53,357 bases of DNA from Acidobacteriota bacterium (lineage in GTDB: Bacteria; Actinomycetota; Acidimicrobiia; Spongiisociales; UBA5794), in assembly GCA_022562055.1 (NCBI GenBank), contig JADFQA010000022.1:1-53357 (forward strand), written 5' to 3'. The notes under the pieces were generated by a model. It searched no databases and had not been told where the DNA came from. It saw only the letters and a list, made by a program, of their open reading frames with translations. Made by a program: the position numbers and the translations under genes. This document shows positions 31,283 through 44,264 of the stretch, one piece after another. Numbering within the stretch: the first letter of the stretch is position 1; every line of letters starts with the position of its first letter.

Positions 31283-31678
31283 ATGTTATCTAGCGACGAT
31301 GTCGCTGACAGCGCAAAGAACAACAAGACATCCAGCGACGTTTCGTGGGAAGAAGACGCCGACAGAGTCGACGATGGGCGCGACGACTTTGAGGAAGAGG
31401 TCGACGAGGTCGAAGAAACTGAGGCAACGGGCGAACCGCTCGAAGAACTCGAGTCCGAGGAACGCAGCATGCTCACCGACGACGAAGCGTCGGAAAGCAT
31501 CGGCATTGACGAGGACGCAGCCTTGCGCGACATCATGATTGCAGAGCGCTCTATGGAGTCGTCCGATGTCGACGCCGCTGGCGATCAGGAGTTTGTGTGC
31601 CAATCTTGTTTTCTTGTGAAACCGTACGCTCAGTTGCGGAACAAGAGGAAGAAGATCTGCATCGACTGTGCGGGCTAA
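31283..31678 (+). CDS. DUF4193-family protein
   Basis: A 131-residue acidic protein. The first two thirds are very rich in Asp and Glu and probably disordered. The C terminus (about 103-131) holds a zinc-binding pair of CxxC motifs, EFVCQSCFLVKPYAQL and ICIDCAG, the recognisable mark of the actinobacterial DUF4193 family. Function is unknown; in other actinobacteria it lies near dut and sigma-factor genes (recollection). The ATG at 31283 is preceded by GAGGTG. Its own promoter carries a palindromic operator, so it seems to be regulated separately from the lipid kinase upstream. Confidence 0.88.
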   Translation: MLSSDDVADSAKNNKTSSDVSWEEDADRVDDGRDDFEEEVDEVEETEATGEPLEELESEERSMLTDDEASESIGIDEDAALRDIMIAERSMESSDVDAAGDQEFVCQSCFLVKPYAQLRNKRKKICIDCAG

Positions 31679-32501
31679 CGTTCCGTCCATAGGCCGTCAG
31701 GGTGTTCCCGAAAGCGGGATTGATTCGAGGGAGTCTGATCGGCCCGCCGACCCATTCAGGCCGGCCGACCCGCTCAGCAAGGACACTGTCGTTGTTTTGC
31801 CGACATACAACGAAGCGGAGAACATCGATACAGTCGTTGGCGCAGTACGGGCGTACGGGTACGCGGTGCTGATTGTCGACGATGCGTCGCCGGACGGCAC
31901 GGGGGAGATAGCCGATCGAATAGCGGACGGCGACAGCGGGGTCGAAGTGCTTCATCGTGCTTCGAAACAGGGACTCGGCGCCGCGTATGGCGCTGCATTC
32001 GCCCACGTTGTTGACCGATACGATGTCATCGTTCAGATGGATGCGGATCTGTCGCACGACCCGGTCGATATACCCCGGCTAACGGCAGCGATCCAAAATG
32101 GCGCAGATGTCGTCATTGGCTCTCGATACGTCGCTGGCGGAGGTATAGGCGATTGGTCGATGTTTCGGCGACTGCTGTCCTCTGGAGGAAACCGCTTTGC
32201 CCGGCTTATGGTTGGGGGCCAGGTTCAAGATATGACCAGTGGCTTTCGCGCCTTTCGATCGTCCGCACTTAACCGGCTCGACCCTGGAAGCTGCACCGCG
32301 GCGGGGTATGCGTTCCAGGTCGAGATGGCGGCCCGAGCGGAGAGTCTTTCGCTAGTTGTCCAGGAGATTCCGATTATCTTCCGTGACAGGGTGCGTGGCA
32401 CATCGAAAATGGATTGGAGGGTGGCCTCTGAGGCGGTTCGCCTGTTTAGCAAATGGGGTGTCCAACGACTGATGAGAAAGCTGAGATTTAATGGCAGGTG
32501 A
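31668..32501 (+). CDS. Polyprenol-phosphate mannosyltransferase-like glycosyltransferase
   Basis: A 277-residue GT2 enzyme of the dolichol-phosphate-mannose synthase type, predicted to move a sugar from a GDP- or UDP-sugar to polyprenyl phosphate. The GT-A fold is visible as VVVLPTYNEAENIDTVVGAV, LIVDDASPDGTGEIAD and the metal-binding QMDADLSHDP (DAD). The motif VIGSRYVAGGGIGDWS and the IPIIFRDRVRGTSKM end are typical of Ppm1-like enzymes. About 35 extra N-terminal residues are low in complexity (Pro/Asp-rich). The GTG start overlaps the DUF4193 end by 11 bases. The product would supply cell-wall or lipoglycan assembly. Confidence 0.9.
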   Translation: MRANVPSIGRQGVPESGIDSRESDRPADPFRPADPLSKDTVVVLPTYNEAENIDTVVGAVRAYGYAVLIVDDASPDGTGEIADRIADGDSGVEVLHRASKQGLGAAYGAAFAHVVDRYDVIVQMDADLSHDPVDIPRLTAAIQNGADVVIGSRYVAGGGIGDWSMFRRLLSSGGNRFARLMVGGQVQDMTSGFRAFRSSALNRLDPGSCTAAGYAFQVEMAARAESLSLVVQEIPIIFRDRVRGTSKMDWRVASEAVRLFSKWGVQRLMRKLRFNGR

Positions 32502-32991
32502 ACCGAAACCCGTGGTGCGTAACGCGACGCTCGACGACTTGGATGAGTTGATTGATCTCTTTGCCATGCTCGAGCGAGAACAGTCAGATCTGCGCCCCTT
32601 GTGGAGGTACGCCAACGGACTCGGCGAACCGGCGGCGACTTCGCTGGCGGCAATGATCGTCGACGGCGAACATGAGCTGTACGTTGCGGAGGTGTGTGGC
32701 GCCGTTGTTGGTTTTCTCGAGGCCCTTACCGAAGACCTTCTGCCACAAGCAGGTGGGGAGCGAGTCGGTGTGGTCCGCATGATTTTCACGCTTGAAGGTA
32801 TGCGGGGTGTCGGCATTGGACACGCACTGCTCGACCATGCTCTGGACGAGTTTCGACAGGCGGGGATACACCTGTTCGACGCGCTGGTCTCCCCAGGGCA
32901 TCGCAGTGCCAAGAATTTCTTTGAGGCGCATGGTTTCAAGGCGCGATTGATCGTGATGCACGGTCTCGACGAAGGGGCACTGACGACGTGA
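32491..32991 (+). CDS. GNAT-family acetyltransferase
   Basis: A 166-residue N-acetyltransferase. The order of motifs is normal: NATLDDLDELIDLFAML (motif C region), LYVAEVCGAVVGFLEAL (motif D), then VRMIFTLEGMRGVGIGHALLDHAL, whose R-G-V-G-I-G loop binds acetyl-CoA, and AKNFFEAHGFKARL (motif B). The acceptor cannot be told. The ATG lies in the end of the glycosyltransferase gene, and its stop overlaps the M20 peptidase start, so it is part of the same operon. Confidence 0.9.
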   Translation: MAGEPKPVVRNATLDDLDELIDLFAMLEREQSDLRPLWRYANGLGEPAATSLAAMIVDGEHELYVAEVCGAVVGFLEALTEDLLPQAGGERVGVVRMIFTLEGMRGVGIGHALLDHALDEFRQAGIHLFDALVSPGHRSAKNFFEAHGFKARLIVMHGLDEGALTT

Positions 32992-34385
32992 GGTACAGTG
33001 ATGAAAGCTCTGATGTCGTCAGACTCTTGCAGGAGCTGATACGTAATGCCTGTATCAACACCGGAGACTCTGATTCGGGGGACGAGTGGAAGTCGGTCGC
33101 AACGCTGGCCGAGTTCTTCGGTCGCTCAGGGACCGTCATCGAACCGTCGCCGGGGAGGCAGTCCGTTGTTTACCGGGTTCGCGGGCACAGCTCCGAGGCG
33201 CCGACGCTCATGTTGCTTCCGCATCTCGACGTTGTTCCGGTGAGTGAAGACGGCTGGTTGCACAATCCGTTTGACGCCGAGATTCGCGACGGTGTCGTGT
33301 GGGGTCGTGGGGCCGTCGACATGCTCAACGTCACGGCGGCAATGGCCGCGGTGTTCAGACCATACCTTGTGGGCGACATTCCGCCACTTGCGGGCGACCT
33401 CGTGTTTGCGGCGGTCGCAGACGAGGAATCTGGCGGCGTTTTCGGTGCTGAGAACCTTGTTGAGAACCACTGGGATCTCGTGTCGTGTGACTATCTGCTC
33501 ACCGAGGTAGCCGCACCGACACTTACAAAACTCGGGTCGTCCGTGCTGCCGGTTACCGCAGGGGAGAAAGGAACTGGGTGGCGGATCCTCTCAGTACGTG
33601 GCACCCCAAGCCACGCCAGTCAGCCGTTTGGTGCTGACAACGCCGTTGTTCCCCTCGCTGAGTCGGTCGTCTCACTAGCGTCTACACCGACTCCGGTTTC
33701 GATAAGCGAAGAATGGACAACGTTTGTCGATGCGCTTGATCTAGACGTTGACGTCGCAATGCGGCTGAAGCATCCCGATACTGTCGACGAAGCGATCGAC
33801 GATCTAGCTGAGACCGATCCGCTGCTTGCGAGGTGGGCACATGCCAGCACGCACATGACCGTTGCTCCAACAACGTTGACTGCCGGTACTAAGACGAACA
33901 CCATTGCAGATTTCGGGACGGCGTCCGTTGACATTCGCTTGCTGCCTGGCCAGTCTCAGGACGACGCCGACTCGCATCTTCGTAAGGCCATGGGTGAGAC
34001 GGTCGCTGCCCGTGTCGATATCGAACGGGCATCGATTGGAGAGGCCACCCTGTCAATGGCCTCGGGGCTGCTGTGGGAAGCGATCGGCGACGCCGCACAA
34101 GAGCACATCGGGTCTCGCGCTTTGGTGCCAATGACGAGTCCGGTCGCGACGGACGCGAGATTTTTCAGGCGTCGCGGAGTCACATCGTATGGAGTAGGTT
34201 GGTTCGACGACGAGGCAGCATTTTCCGAGCTGCTATCCATGTTCCACGGTCACAACGAGAGAGTCCGAGTGACATCCGTCAACCAAACAACCGCGTTTTT
34301 GAGTACAACGGTGGAGCGCTTCGGTGCCAGGACATCCGTCCTTCCGCGCCAGGACATCGCATCGAACAGACCTGAATCGACGTAG
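32988..34385 (+). CDS. M20-family metallopeptidase (ArgE/DapE type)
   Basis: A 465-residue zinc hydrolase that cleaves an amide or dipeptide bond. Metal ligands lie in LPHLDVVPV (His and Asp), GRGAVDM (bridging Asp), and VADEESGG (catalytic Glu pair). The inserted dimerisation domain spans about residues 190-330 (RGTPSHASQPFGADN marks its entry), and the C-terminal His segment is near the end. Length fits the long M20 group that includes carboxypeptidase-like members. Substrate unknown. It overlaps the GNAT stop by four bases and ends two bases before the phosphatase gene. Confidence 0.9.
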   Translation: MRYSDESSDVVRLLQELIRNACINTGDSDSGDEWKSVATLAEFFGRSGTVIEPSPGRQSVVYRVRGHSSEAPTLMLLPHLDVVPVSEDGWLHNPFDAEIRDGVVWGRGAVDMLNVTAAMAAVFRPYLVGDIPPLAGDLVFAAVADEESGGVFGAENLVENHWDLVSCDYLLTEVAAPTLTKLGSSVLPVTAGEKGTGWRILSVRGTPSHASQPFGADNAVVPLAESVVSLASTPTPVSISEEWTTFVDALDLDVDVAMRLKHPDTVDEAIDDLAETDPLLARWAHASTHMTVAPTTLTAGTKTNTIADFGTASVDIRLLPGQSQDDADSHLRKAMGETVAARVDIERASIGEATLSMASGLLWEAIGDAAQEHIGSRALVPMTSPVATDARFFRRRGVTSYGVGWFDDEAAFSELLSMFHGHNERVRVTSVNQTTAFLSTTVERFGARTSVLPRQDIASNRPEST

Positions 34386-34387
34386 GG

Positions 34388-35197
34388 GTGTCGCTAGCAG
34401 AGCCCGACGGGTACGACCAGGTACGGACGATTGTGTGTGACCTTGACGGCGTCCTGTACGTTGACAGCGAGCCGGTCCCCGGTGCTGGAGAGGCCCTTGA
34501 GCGTTTGCAATCGGACGGGTACGACCTGTTGTTTGTGACCAACAACGCAACAAGAACACCAGCCATGGTGGTTGCCAACATTGCGCAACGCACCGGGTTT
34601 GTCACCACAGCGGACCGTGTGGTCACTTCGCCACAAGCTGTAGCGCATTATCTCAAGGAGAATCAACTTGACGACTGTTTTGTGATCGGAGAGGACGGTC
34701 TGCGAGAGACGCTGCGCTATTCGGGACTGAGACTCGTGGAGGACTGGAGAGAGGCGAAGACGGTGGTCACCGGTCTCGACAGAAGTGTGACGTACCGACG
34801 TTTCGCAGACGCCACTCTCGCGATTCGTCACGGTGCGCAGTTTATATGCACGAATTTGGACCCGACATATCCGACACCTGCAGGGCTTCAGCCCGGCGGA
34901 GGTGCCATTGCTGCGTTAGTCGAAGTCGCGGCGGGTGTCACCCCGGTGTCTTGCGGAAAACCCGCGGCCCCGATTCGGGACCTCATCGCATCTCGCCTGG
35001 CGCCAGGGCAGGTTGTCGTGGTTGGTGATCGTATGGATACTGACATTGCAATGGCTACTGCGCAGGGTTGGTTTGGTGCATTGGTGCTCAGCGGTTCGAC
35101 GGATGCGAGTTCGGCCCCTGCGCCGACACCACGAATGCTCGTGCTCGACTCTATTGCTGACCTGCCCGGAGAACTTCGCCGCCGTTGCGCTATCTGA
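34388..35197 (+). CDS. HAD-superfamily phosphatase, NagD-like
   Basis: A 269-residue HAD class IIA phosphatase. Motif I CDLDGVLYVD (nucleophile Asp), motif II VTNNATRTP, the Lys in VSCGKPAAPI and motif IV VGDRMDTDIAMA are all present, with the alpha/beta cap between motifs II and III. Likely substrates are small sugar or nucleoside phosphates or glycerol phosphate. The GTG start follows the M20 stop by two bases. It is the last gene of a rightward operon and overlaps the convergent rhomboid gene by eight bases. Confidence 0.92.
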   Translation: MSLAEPDGYDQVRTIVCDLDGVLYVDSEPVPGAGEALERLQSDGYDLLFVTNNATRTPAMVVANIAQRTGFVTTADRVVTSPQAVAHYLKENQLDDCFVIGEDGLRETLRYSGLRLVEDWREAKTVVTGLDRSVTYRRFADATLAIRHGAQFICTNLDPTYPTPAGLQPGGGAIAALVEVAAGVTPVSCGKPAAPIRDLIASRLAPGQVVVVGDRMDTDIAMATAQGWFGALVLSGSTDASSAPAPTPRMLVLDSIADLPGELRRRCAI

Positions 35198-35939
35198 ACT
35201 GAGTGGGAAACCCGAGCGTGGCCCGGGGCCTGTGAATGAGCGCGAGGCGCCGTATCAGCACCGTGCGAAACATCAGTGTGACGAGGGCTCCGACGAGGAA
35301 CCCTGCAACGTGGGCCTCCCACGCCACGTTCGGTGACTGGTCGGCGAATTGGCTGACGAACCACAACCCGAGATAGATGAACGCCGGAATTGGCACAAAG
35401 AATACAATTACCAGCGATGTGATCTTGTTTTTTGGAAACAGTACCAAATACGCTCCGAGTACTCCGGCAACGGCGCCGGACGCTCCGACCAGCGGAATCA
35501 CGCTGTCTGGATTTGCTGCGACGAATCCCAACGTGGCCAACAGCCCGACGCCGAGATACCCGAACAGGAACCACTTCGGCCCGTACGCCTCCTCGACATT
35601 GTTGCCAAAAATCCATAGGAACCACATATTGAACAGCACGTGTAACCAGGAGCCGTGTAGAAACAGCGAGAAAAAGATCGACGCCAGAATCGCCTTGTCC
35701 GCAAAGAACCCCGGCTCAGAGACATCGCTGCACGTGTCGGAGTCGACTTCGGATTGCGAGACTGGTTCCCACGTCACGACCTCGCACGCAATCGCCGCGT
35801 TCTTGTAGAGGAACTCATCCTCCGCGTCGGTCGAATCATGGGGTTGCACAAACGCAAACACGGCGAGGTTCACAGCTATCAGGACCAGCGTGACGATGGG
35901 AAACGTCTTCGTTGGATTGATGTCTCTGATCGGGATCAT
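35190..35939 (-). CDS. Rhomboid-family intramembrane serine protease
   Basis: A 249-residue membrane protein with six helices. The catalytic Ser is in VGASGAVAGVLG and the His in NVAWEAHVAGFLVG; the structural HVLFNMWFLWIFGNNVEEAYG segment is typical. A long extracellular loop after helix 1 (about residues 33-85) contains two Cys that could form a disulphide. Rhomboids cut membrane proteins near their helix ends; the substrate here is unknown. The gene stands alone, divergent from a small acidic gene. Confidence 0.93.
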   Translation of the reverse strand: MIPIRDINPTKTFPIVTLVLIAVNLAVFAFVQPHDSTDAEDEFLYKNAAIACEVVTWEPVSQSEVDSDTCSDVSEPGFFADKAILASIFFSLFLHGSWLHVLFNMWFLWIFGNNVEEAYGPKWFLFGYLGVGLLATLGFVAANPDSVIPLVGASGAVAGVLGAYLVLFPKNKITSLVIVFFVPIPAFIYLGLWFVSQFADQSPNVAWEAHVAGFLVGALVTLMFRTVLIRRLALIHRPRATLGFPTQFR

Positions 35940-35967
35940 CCGTTAGACCTTTTGCGGTTCGATGGGC

Positions 35968-35973
35968 GATAAT
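35968..35973 (+). promoter_or_regulatory. -10 box for a leaderless small gene
   Basis: GATAAT ends 7 bases before the ATG at 35981, with no ribosome binding site. This decides the start codon: the earlier ATG at 35972 lies inside the -10 box itself. Confidence 0.5.
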
Positions 35974-35980
35974 GCACAAC

Positions 35981-36193
35981 ATGGATACTACGCACACACC
36001 AGCTAACAGCGCGCCGAACCGGACCGATGCGTTACAGGAGCTCGCCGATATCGATGCGGCAGAAGCTCCCGACGTCGCCGAAAGGCTCGCTGCAGAACTC
36101 ACCGAGAGACTTGAGGATTCATCGCCGGTCTCACAAGCAGGTGAGCAACTTGCCGCGAACTTCGATTTGACTGAGACCCCGACTGGCCCGTGA
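35981..36193 (+). CDS. Small acidic protein, 70 aa
   Basis: A short Thr/Asn-rich start is followed by a mostly helical, Glu/Ala/Leu-rich segment (DALQELADIDAAEAPDVAER, then LAAELTERLED) and a polar tail. It has no membrane helix, signal or Cys. The heptad-like pattern suggests a small coiled-coil or adaptor protein. I do not recognise a family. It is the only gene between rhomboid and NAD kinase, and its leaderless start matches others in this genome, which raises the chance that it is real. Confidence 0.6.
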   Translation: MDTTHTPANSAPNRTDALQELADIDAAEAPDVAERLAAELTERLEDSSPVSQAGEQLAANFDLTETPTGP

Positions 36194-36351
36194 ACTCGGA
36201 TCCGCAAACGTAGTCTTGAGCCAAATGTTTATGGATGTGGGTATGTGTCTCTGTGGTGCGATACCATCTCGTGTACCGGGAACTAGCGGCGACACAGACG
36301 TGCCGCCATCGTTGGCCAAGAAGAACTTCTCGTGATTTGGATCAAAGAATA

Positions 36352-37165
36352 ATGACATCGAATCTCATTCCCACGCGGGTCGCCTTCGTCGCATCCGAGG
36401 AAAACCATGCAGGCACTGAGCTTGCGAAGACGCTTGCTGGGTCAGCGTTTGCAGACTTTGGCTTCGAGGGCGTCTATGCACCCATTGGGTCTGCAATCGG
36501 CGATGTCGATGCAGTGGTCGGTGTTGGTGGCGACGGCACCGTGCTGCATGCTGCCGCGGTGGCGCGTGCGGCAGACATTCCAATCATCGGCATCAATCTG
36601 GGCCGCGTTGGCTACCTCGCTGAGGTTGAGGCAACCGATGCCGGGAAGGTTTTGCAACGTCTCGGTGCAGAGGGCCTTGAAGAGGTTGAGCACCCAACGA
36701 TTGAGGTCACTTTCGAAGATGGGACAGCGCTCACTGCTATCAACGACGTCGTTGTGGAAAAGGTAGTCAGCCAACGCATCGTGGAGCTCAAGGTTGCGAT
36801 CGACGGTGAGGCGCTGACACGGTACCGGGCCGACGGCATCATCGTTTCGACTCCACTCGGGTCGACCGCGTACTCACTGTCCGCCGGTGGACCCATTGTT
36901 CAGCCAACAGTTGAATGTATTGTGATGACTCCGATTGCTCCGCACAGCCTTTTGAACCGTTCCTTTGTCGTTCGTCTCGACGCAGTCGTCAGCATCCAGA
37001 CCGCATCTGATCGACCCGCTCAAGTACACGTGGACGGTCGTGGGACGCGCAAGCTTGCCCTTGGCGAGACCGTACATGTCACCCGCTCGAAGCGCCCGGT
37101 ACGGTTCTTGGTCACCGGTGGCGCCCCGTTTCCTCGCGCGGTACGAGATCAATTTGGGCTTCGTC

Positions 37166-37173
<8 letters not shown>
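36352..37173 (+). CDS. nadK: NAD kinase
   Basis: A 273-residue kinase that makes NADP from NAD with ATP or polyphosphate. The GGDGT motif is in VVGVGGDGTVLHAAAVARA (about residues 55-73), followed by INLGRVGYLAE, NDVVVEK, the substrate loop TRYRADGIIVSTPLGSTAYS and AGGPIVQP. The ATG at 36352 starts right at the family N terminus; the 39 in-frame codons upstream are not part of it. A leader of about 150 bases without a gene precedes it. It overlaps recN by eight bases, a pairing conserved in many bacteria. Confidence 0.95.
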
Positions 37174-41002
<3,829 letters not shown>

Positions 41003-41006
<4 letters not shown>

Positions 41007-41884
41007 ATCTCAAGACGATCGCTGACGACTACATCGGATCGATCGTGACCGAGGCTGGACAGTCTCCGCTTACCGCCGAGGCCTACCGGCGAGACATTTT
41101 CCACTACCTAGACTTTCTGTCCGGTAGGGAGCCGACGACCAAGTTGGTCGCCGACTATGTCGAAGGTTTGACTGACGTTGGGCTGCAAACGAGTTCGATC
41201 AAGCGTCGAGTATCCGCGTTGCGCGGCCTACACCGACACGCGGTCCGCGAGGGGTTGCGAACTGACGACCCGACCGTGAAGTTGGCAACGCCGAGACCTC
41301 GCAGGTCGCTTCCGAAGGCGCTGACAATCGACGAGGTGCGGCGCCTCCTTATCCCATCTCGAGACGACACGCCGCTGCAACGGCGGGACACCGCACTACT
41401 TGAGTTCCTCTACGCGACGGGGGCTCGGGTAAGCGAGGCGAGCATGTGCGACATGTTCGATGTCAACCTCATTGATCGCACCGTTGTCGTCACTGGCAAG
41501 GGAAACAAGCAGCGACTCTTGCCGCTCGGCACCTATGCCGTTACAGCGATCGATGCGTATGTTGAAGTACGCGTGAACGGGCGGACGGACGCGCTGAATA
41601 CGGGAGCGCTCTTTCTCAATGCCAGAGGTGGCCGCCTCACCCGGCAAGGGATGTGGGGAATACTCAAGCGAGCGGCTTGCGCAGCAGGAATCCCAAGCGA
41701 TCGAGTGTCCCCACATGTACTGCGGCACTCGGCAGCTACACACATGGTCGAAGGAGGCGCTGACCTGCGTACTGTCCAGACAATGCTCGGTCACGCTAGT
41801 ATTTCTACAACGCAGGTCTACACACGCGTAACGCCAGAGCACCTCTATGAGGTGTACGTCAGTGCACATCCGAGAGGGCGCTAG
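41003..41884 (+). CDS. xerD: Tyrosine recombinase XerD
   Basis: A 293-residue recombinase for resolving chromosome dimers at dif. The N-terminal core-binding domain (about 5-90) is followed by the catalytic domain with Arg142 (ATGARVSEA), Lys166 (TGKGNKQR), His238 and Arg241 (HVLRHSAAT), His264 (LGHASI) and nucleophile Tyr273 (QVYTRV). All six active-site residues are present, unlike the integrase at 1021. The position after pyrG and Nudix, before scpAB, is the usual one for actinobacterial xerD. GTG start overlaps the previous stop. Confidence 0.95.
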
Positions 41885-41926
41885 CGGGCGCAGTCAAGGG
41901 AACCGCCGTCAAAGTGGGAGCAACCA

Positions 41927-42271
41927 GTGAACATCGAAGCGATTGCGTCGGACCTTCACGACGAGCGTCGCAAACTCTTTCGGCAACTCGACGAACTCGG
42001 CGCTACCGAATCCGGTGACCTTACCGGCGATGTCGATTACGGCAACGCGTTTGCAGACGCCGCCGCCGCCACCGCCGAACGCAGCGAAGTGCTTGGCCTC
42101 GTCCAGAACATTACGAGGCTGTTGGGTGACATTGACCGCGCAATCTCGTCGATTTCCGACGGGACGTACGGGATTTGCGCCTCATGTGGAAACCAAATTG
42201 GTGCTGCCCGGATGGAGCATCGTCCGACGTCGCGGTTGTGTATTTCCTGTAAGTCGTCGCTCGCTTCCTAG
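41927..42271 (+). CDS. DksA/TraR-type zinc-finger protein
   Basis: A 114-residue protein. An N-terminal coiled-coil hairpin (about 1-75; DERRKLFRQLDELG) precedes a four-Cys zinc finger, YGICASCGNQIGAARMEHRP and LCISC. In proteobacteria DksA enters the RNA-polymerase secondary channel with ppGpp; actinobacterial relatives such as RbpA-unrelated TraR-like proteins have less-known roles. The acidic tip expected of DksA is replaced by GDVDYGNAFAD. GGGAG before the GTG supports the start. Confidence 0.9.
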   Translation: MNIEAIASDLHDERRKLFRQLDELGATESGDLTGDVDYGNAFADAAAATAERSEVLGLVQNITRLLGDIDRAISSISDGTYGICASCGNQIGAARMEHRPTSRLCISCKSSLAS

Positions 42272-42319
42272 TACTCGCGACCTGATGACGATCCATACCG
42301 CGGCAGTGGAACGCTAAAC

Positions 42320-42796
42320 GTGGCTTCACTTGCGCACGTTGTTCGACGCTTTTCTAGACACGTTCTCGCAAAACCGTTGACCGATGTGGATATCGAGTTC
42401 ATCAGGACGCTGATCAGCCCGGATGAGGAACCGTTGTTCTGGCGCCAACGCCTCGGTGATCAACAACACGCGGTTGTCACCGCACGCCGTATGTTGTCAA
42501 CGCATGCACACGGCAGGGCCGTGTTGCGTGCGGCGTTGTGGCACGACATCGGAAAAATTGATAGCGACCTCGGTGCAGTGACGCGTGCGTTCGCTACAGT
42601 CGCCCGGCTGCTCAGGCTCCCTCGCCCCATCCGTTGGCGCCTCTACGACGACCATGGGCCGATCGGAGCGCGCTATCTCGCAGCCATGGGTTGCGAATCG
42701 CTGGTGGTCGATTTCGCCAGGTTCCACCCCGATAGCGGACCCTCTGTTTACTCGAAGGCCATATGGGAATCTCTGCTTCGTGCTGACGATGACTGA
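42320..42796 (+). CDS. HD-domain hydrolase-like protein
   Basis: A 158-residue protein with a single HD fold: the first His in HAVVTARRML, the paired HD in RAALWHDIGKIDSDLG, the later HH/H-x-G in YDDHGPIGARYLAAMG and a final acidic region. Metal-dependent phosphohydrolases of this type act on nucleotides, but no signalling domain is attached. The GTG start has no good ribosome binding site. In actinobacteria such a gene often lies just before scpA, as here; a role is not established. Confidence 0.85.
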   Translation: MASLAHVVRRFSRHVLAKPLTDVDIEFIRTLISPDEEPLFWRQRLGDQQHAVVTARRMLSTHAHGRAVLRAALWHDIGKIDSDLGAVTRAFATVARLLRLPRPIRWRLYDDHGPIGARYLAAMGCESLVVDFARFHPDSGPSVYSKAIWESLLRADDD

Positions 42797-42842
42797 ACAG
42801 CGGGTGTTTTGACGATGCGGAGACGATGCATGACACAAGCAG

Positions 42843-42872
42843 TTGACTCGGATGCGCGGCAGAGGCGATAAC
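42843..42872 (+). promoter_or_regulatory. Promoter of the scpA operon
   Basis: TTGACT (42843-42848), 18-base spacer, GATAAC (42867-42872). Transcription would start near 42879, giving a leader of about 20 bases that contains GGAGA before the scpA GTG. It probably serves scpA, scpB, rluB, aroA and cmk. Confidence 0.6.
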
Positions 42873-42900
42873 ATGGGAGGGTCGATTTGTTGGAGACAGT

Positions 42901-43686
42901 GTGTCGTTTGAAGTGCAAACACGAGTGTTCGAGGGTCCGCTCGATTTACTCTTGCAACTCATCACTTCGCACCAGTTGGAGATCACAGATCTGTCGCTGT
43001 CCTCGATCGTTACGGAGTTTGTGGCGCATCTGGATGCCATCACGGATACCGACATGGAGTCGACTTCTGAGTTCTTGCTCATAGCGGCCACGCTGATTCA
43101 GCTCAAAGCTCGGCACCTTCTTCCCGATGGTCGTCCGCTCGATCTCGACGAAGAACTCGAGCTCGCGGGCGAGAGGGACAAGTTGCTCTCTCGGCTCCTC
43201 GCGTGTCTCACATTCAAAGATGTGGCCGCGGTGTTGTTGCACCGCCTCGAAGCAGTTGAGCGTTGGGTTGCGCGCGATGTCGGGCTCGACCCTGGGATCG
43301 AACCCGCACGGGCAAACGTGCGCTTGGGTGTCTCGCTTGATGAGTTCCACGCCATTGCCTCCCTCGCGTTTTCAGAAAGGCTTGTTGACCCTGATCTCGA
43401 CCACCTCGATTTCGACGTGCCCTCTGTCGACGAAGCAATTACCGATCTCCGAAGAAGGATCGCCAGCGAAGCAATCCTTGAGTTTGATGCCGTCGTTGAA
43501 CACTGTGAGCGGTCGATCGAGGTCGTTGCTTACTTTCTTGCCCTACTTGAACTGGTGCAGTGGGGGTTGGTACACGCCACCCAAGAAGTGACTGCATCAC
43601 CCATCACCTTTGAACGAAACACATCTACGATGCTCATCGGTGTCATCGATGTGTTTGGTGAAACGTCAGAATGGCAGACCAACTGA
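42901..43686 (+). CDS. scpA: Segregation and condensation protein ScpA
   Basis: A 261-residue kleisin that bridges the heads of the SMC dimer. The N-terminal kleisin helix region shows FEGPLDLLLQLITSHQLEIT and TEFLL/ATLIQLKARHLLP; the C-terminal winged helix (ALLELVQWGLVHATQE) binds the other SMC head. The GTG at 42901 is preceded by GGAGA. It overlaps scpB by 16 bases. Confidence 0.95.
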   Translation: MSFEVQTRVFEGPLDLLLQLITSHQLEITDLSLSSIVTEFVAHLDAITDTDMESTSEFLLIAATLIQLKARHLLPDGRPLDLDEELELAGERDKLLSRLLACLTFKDVAAVLLHRLEAVERWVARDVGLDPGIEPARANVRLGVSLDEFHAIASLAFSERLVDPDLDHLDFDVPSVDEAITDLRRRIASEAILEFDAVVEHCERSIEVVAYFLALLELVQWGLVHATQEVTASPITFERNTSTMLIGVIDVFGETSEWQTN

Positions 43687-44264
43687 TGGATGTGCTGTCG
43701 ACCATTGAGGCGATTCTGTTTGTCGCTGATGAGCCGGTCTCGGCCGCCGAACTCTCCGAGCTACTCGAGGTCCCGCGTACCGAAACTGACGAGGCGTTGG
43801 TCGCCCTCCGGGAGAGGCATGCCGCGGGCCCATCAGGACTCGTCGTACGCAACGTTGGAGGAGGGTGGCGGCTCTACACGGGGGAAGAGGCGAGACCGTA
43901 CCTCGAACGATTTGCCGCGACCGAGCGCGCCGCGCGACTTTCCAAGGCAGCGCTCGAAACACTTGCGATCGTCGCGTACCGGCAACCGGTGTCTCGCGGA
44001 CAGGTTGCCGAGGTTCGCGGAGTCGATTCCGACAGGGTGCTGCGGACACTCGAGCGCCGGGGGTTTATCTACGAATCTGGTCGAGATGACGGACCCGGGC
44101 AGGCTGTGCTGTACGAAACCACGGACCTGTTTCTTGAAAAGCTCGGGATTGTCGGTCTAGCTGAGCTACCACCGCTTGCCGATCACGTGCCGCCAGCAAG
44201 CGTCGTGGATGTTCTAGAGAGACCGTTTCGTCCGGAGGAATCATCGAACGGATCCATAAGTTGA
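43671..44264 (+). CDS. scpB: Segregation and condensation protein ScpB
   Basis: A 197-residue partner of ScpA, forming a dimer of tandem winged helices: STIEAILFVADEPVSAAELS (first) and LSKAALETLAIVAYRQPVSRGQVAEVRGVDSDRVL (second), the latter the most conserved stretch of the family. The ATG lies inside scpA. A Ser-rich tail ends in the region where the rluB reading begins, so the two are closely coupled. Confidence 0.95.
   Translation: MADQLMDVLSTIEAILFVADEPVSAAELSELLEVPRTETDEALVALRERHAAGPSGLVVRNVGGGWRLYTGEEARPYLERFAATERAARLSKAALETLAIVAYRQPVSRGQVAEVRGVDSDRVLRTLERRGFIYESGRDDGPGQAVLYETTDLFLEKLGIVGLAELPPLADHVPPASVVDVLERPFRPEESSNGSIS

Noticed and set aside
36235-36351. N-terminal extension of NAD kinase
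   Set aside because: The 39 residues do not resemble the family and precede its normal start; kept as untranslated leader.
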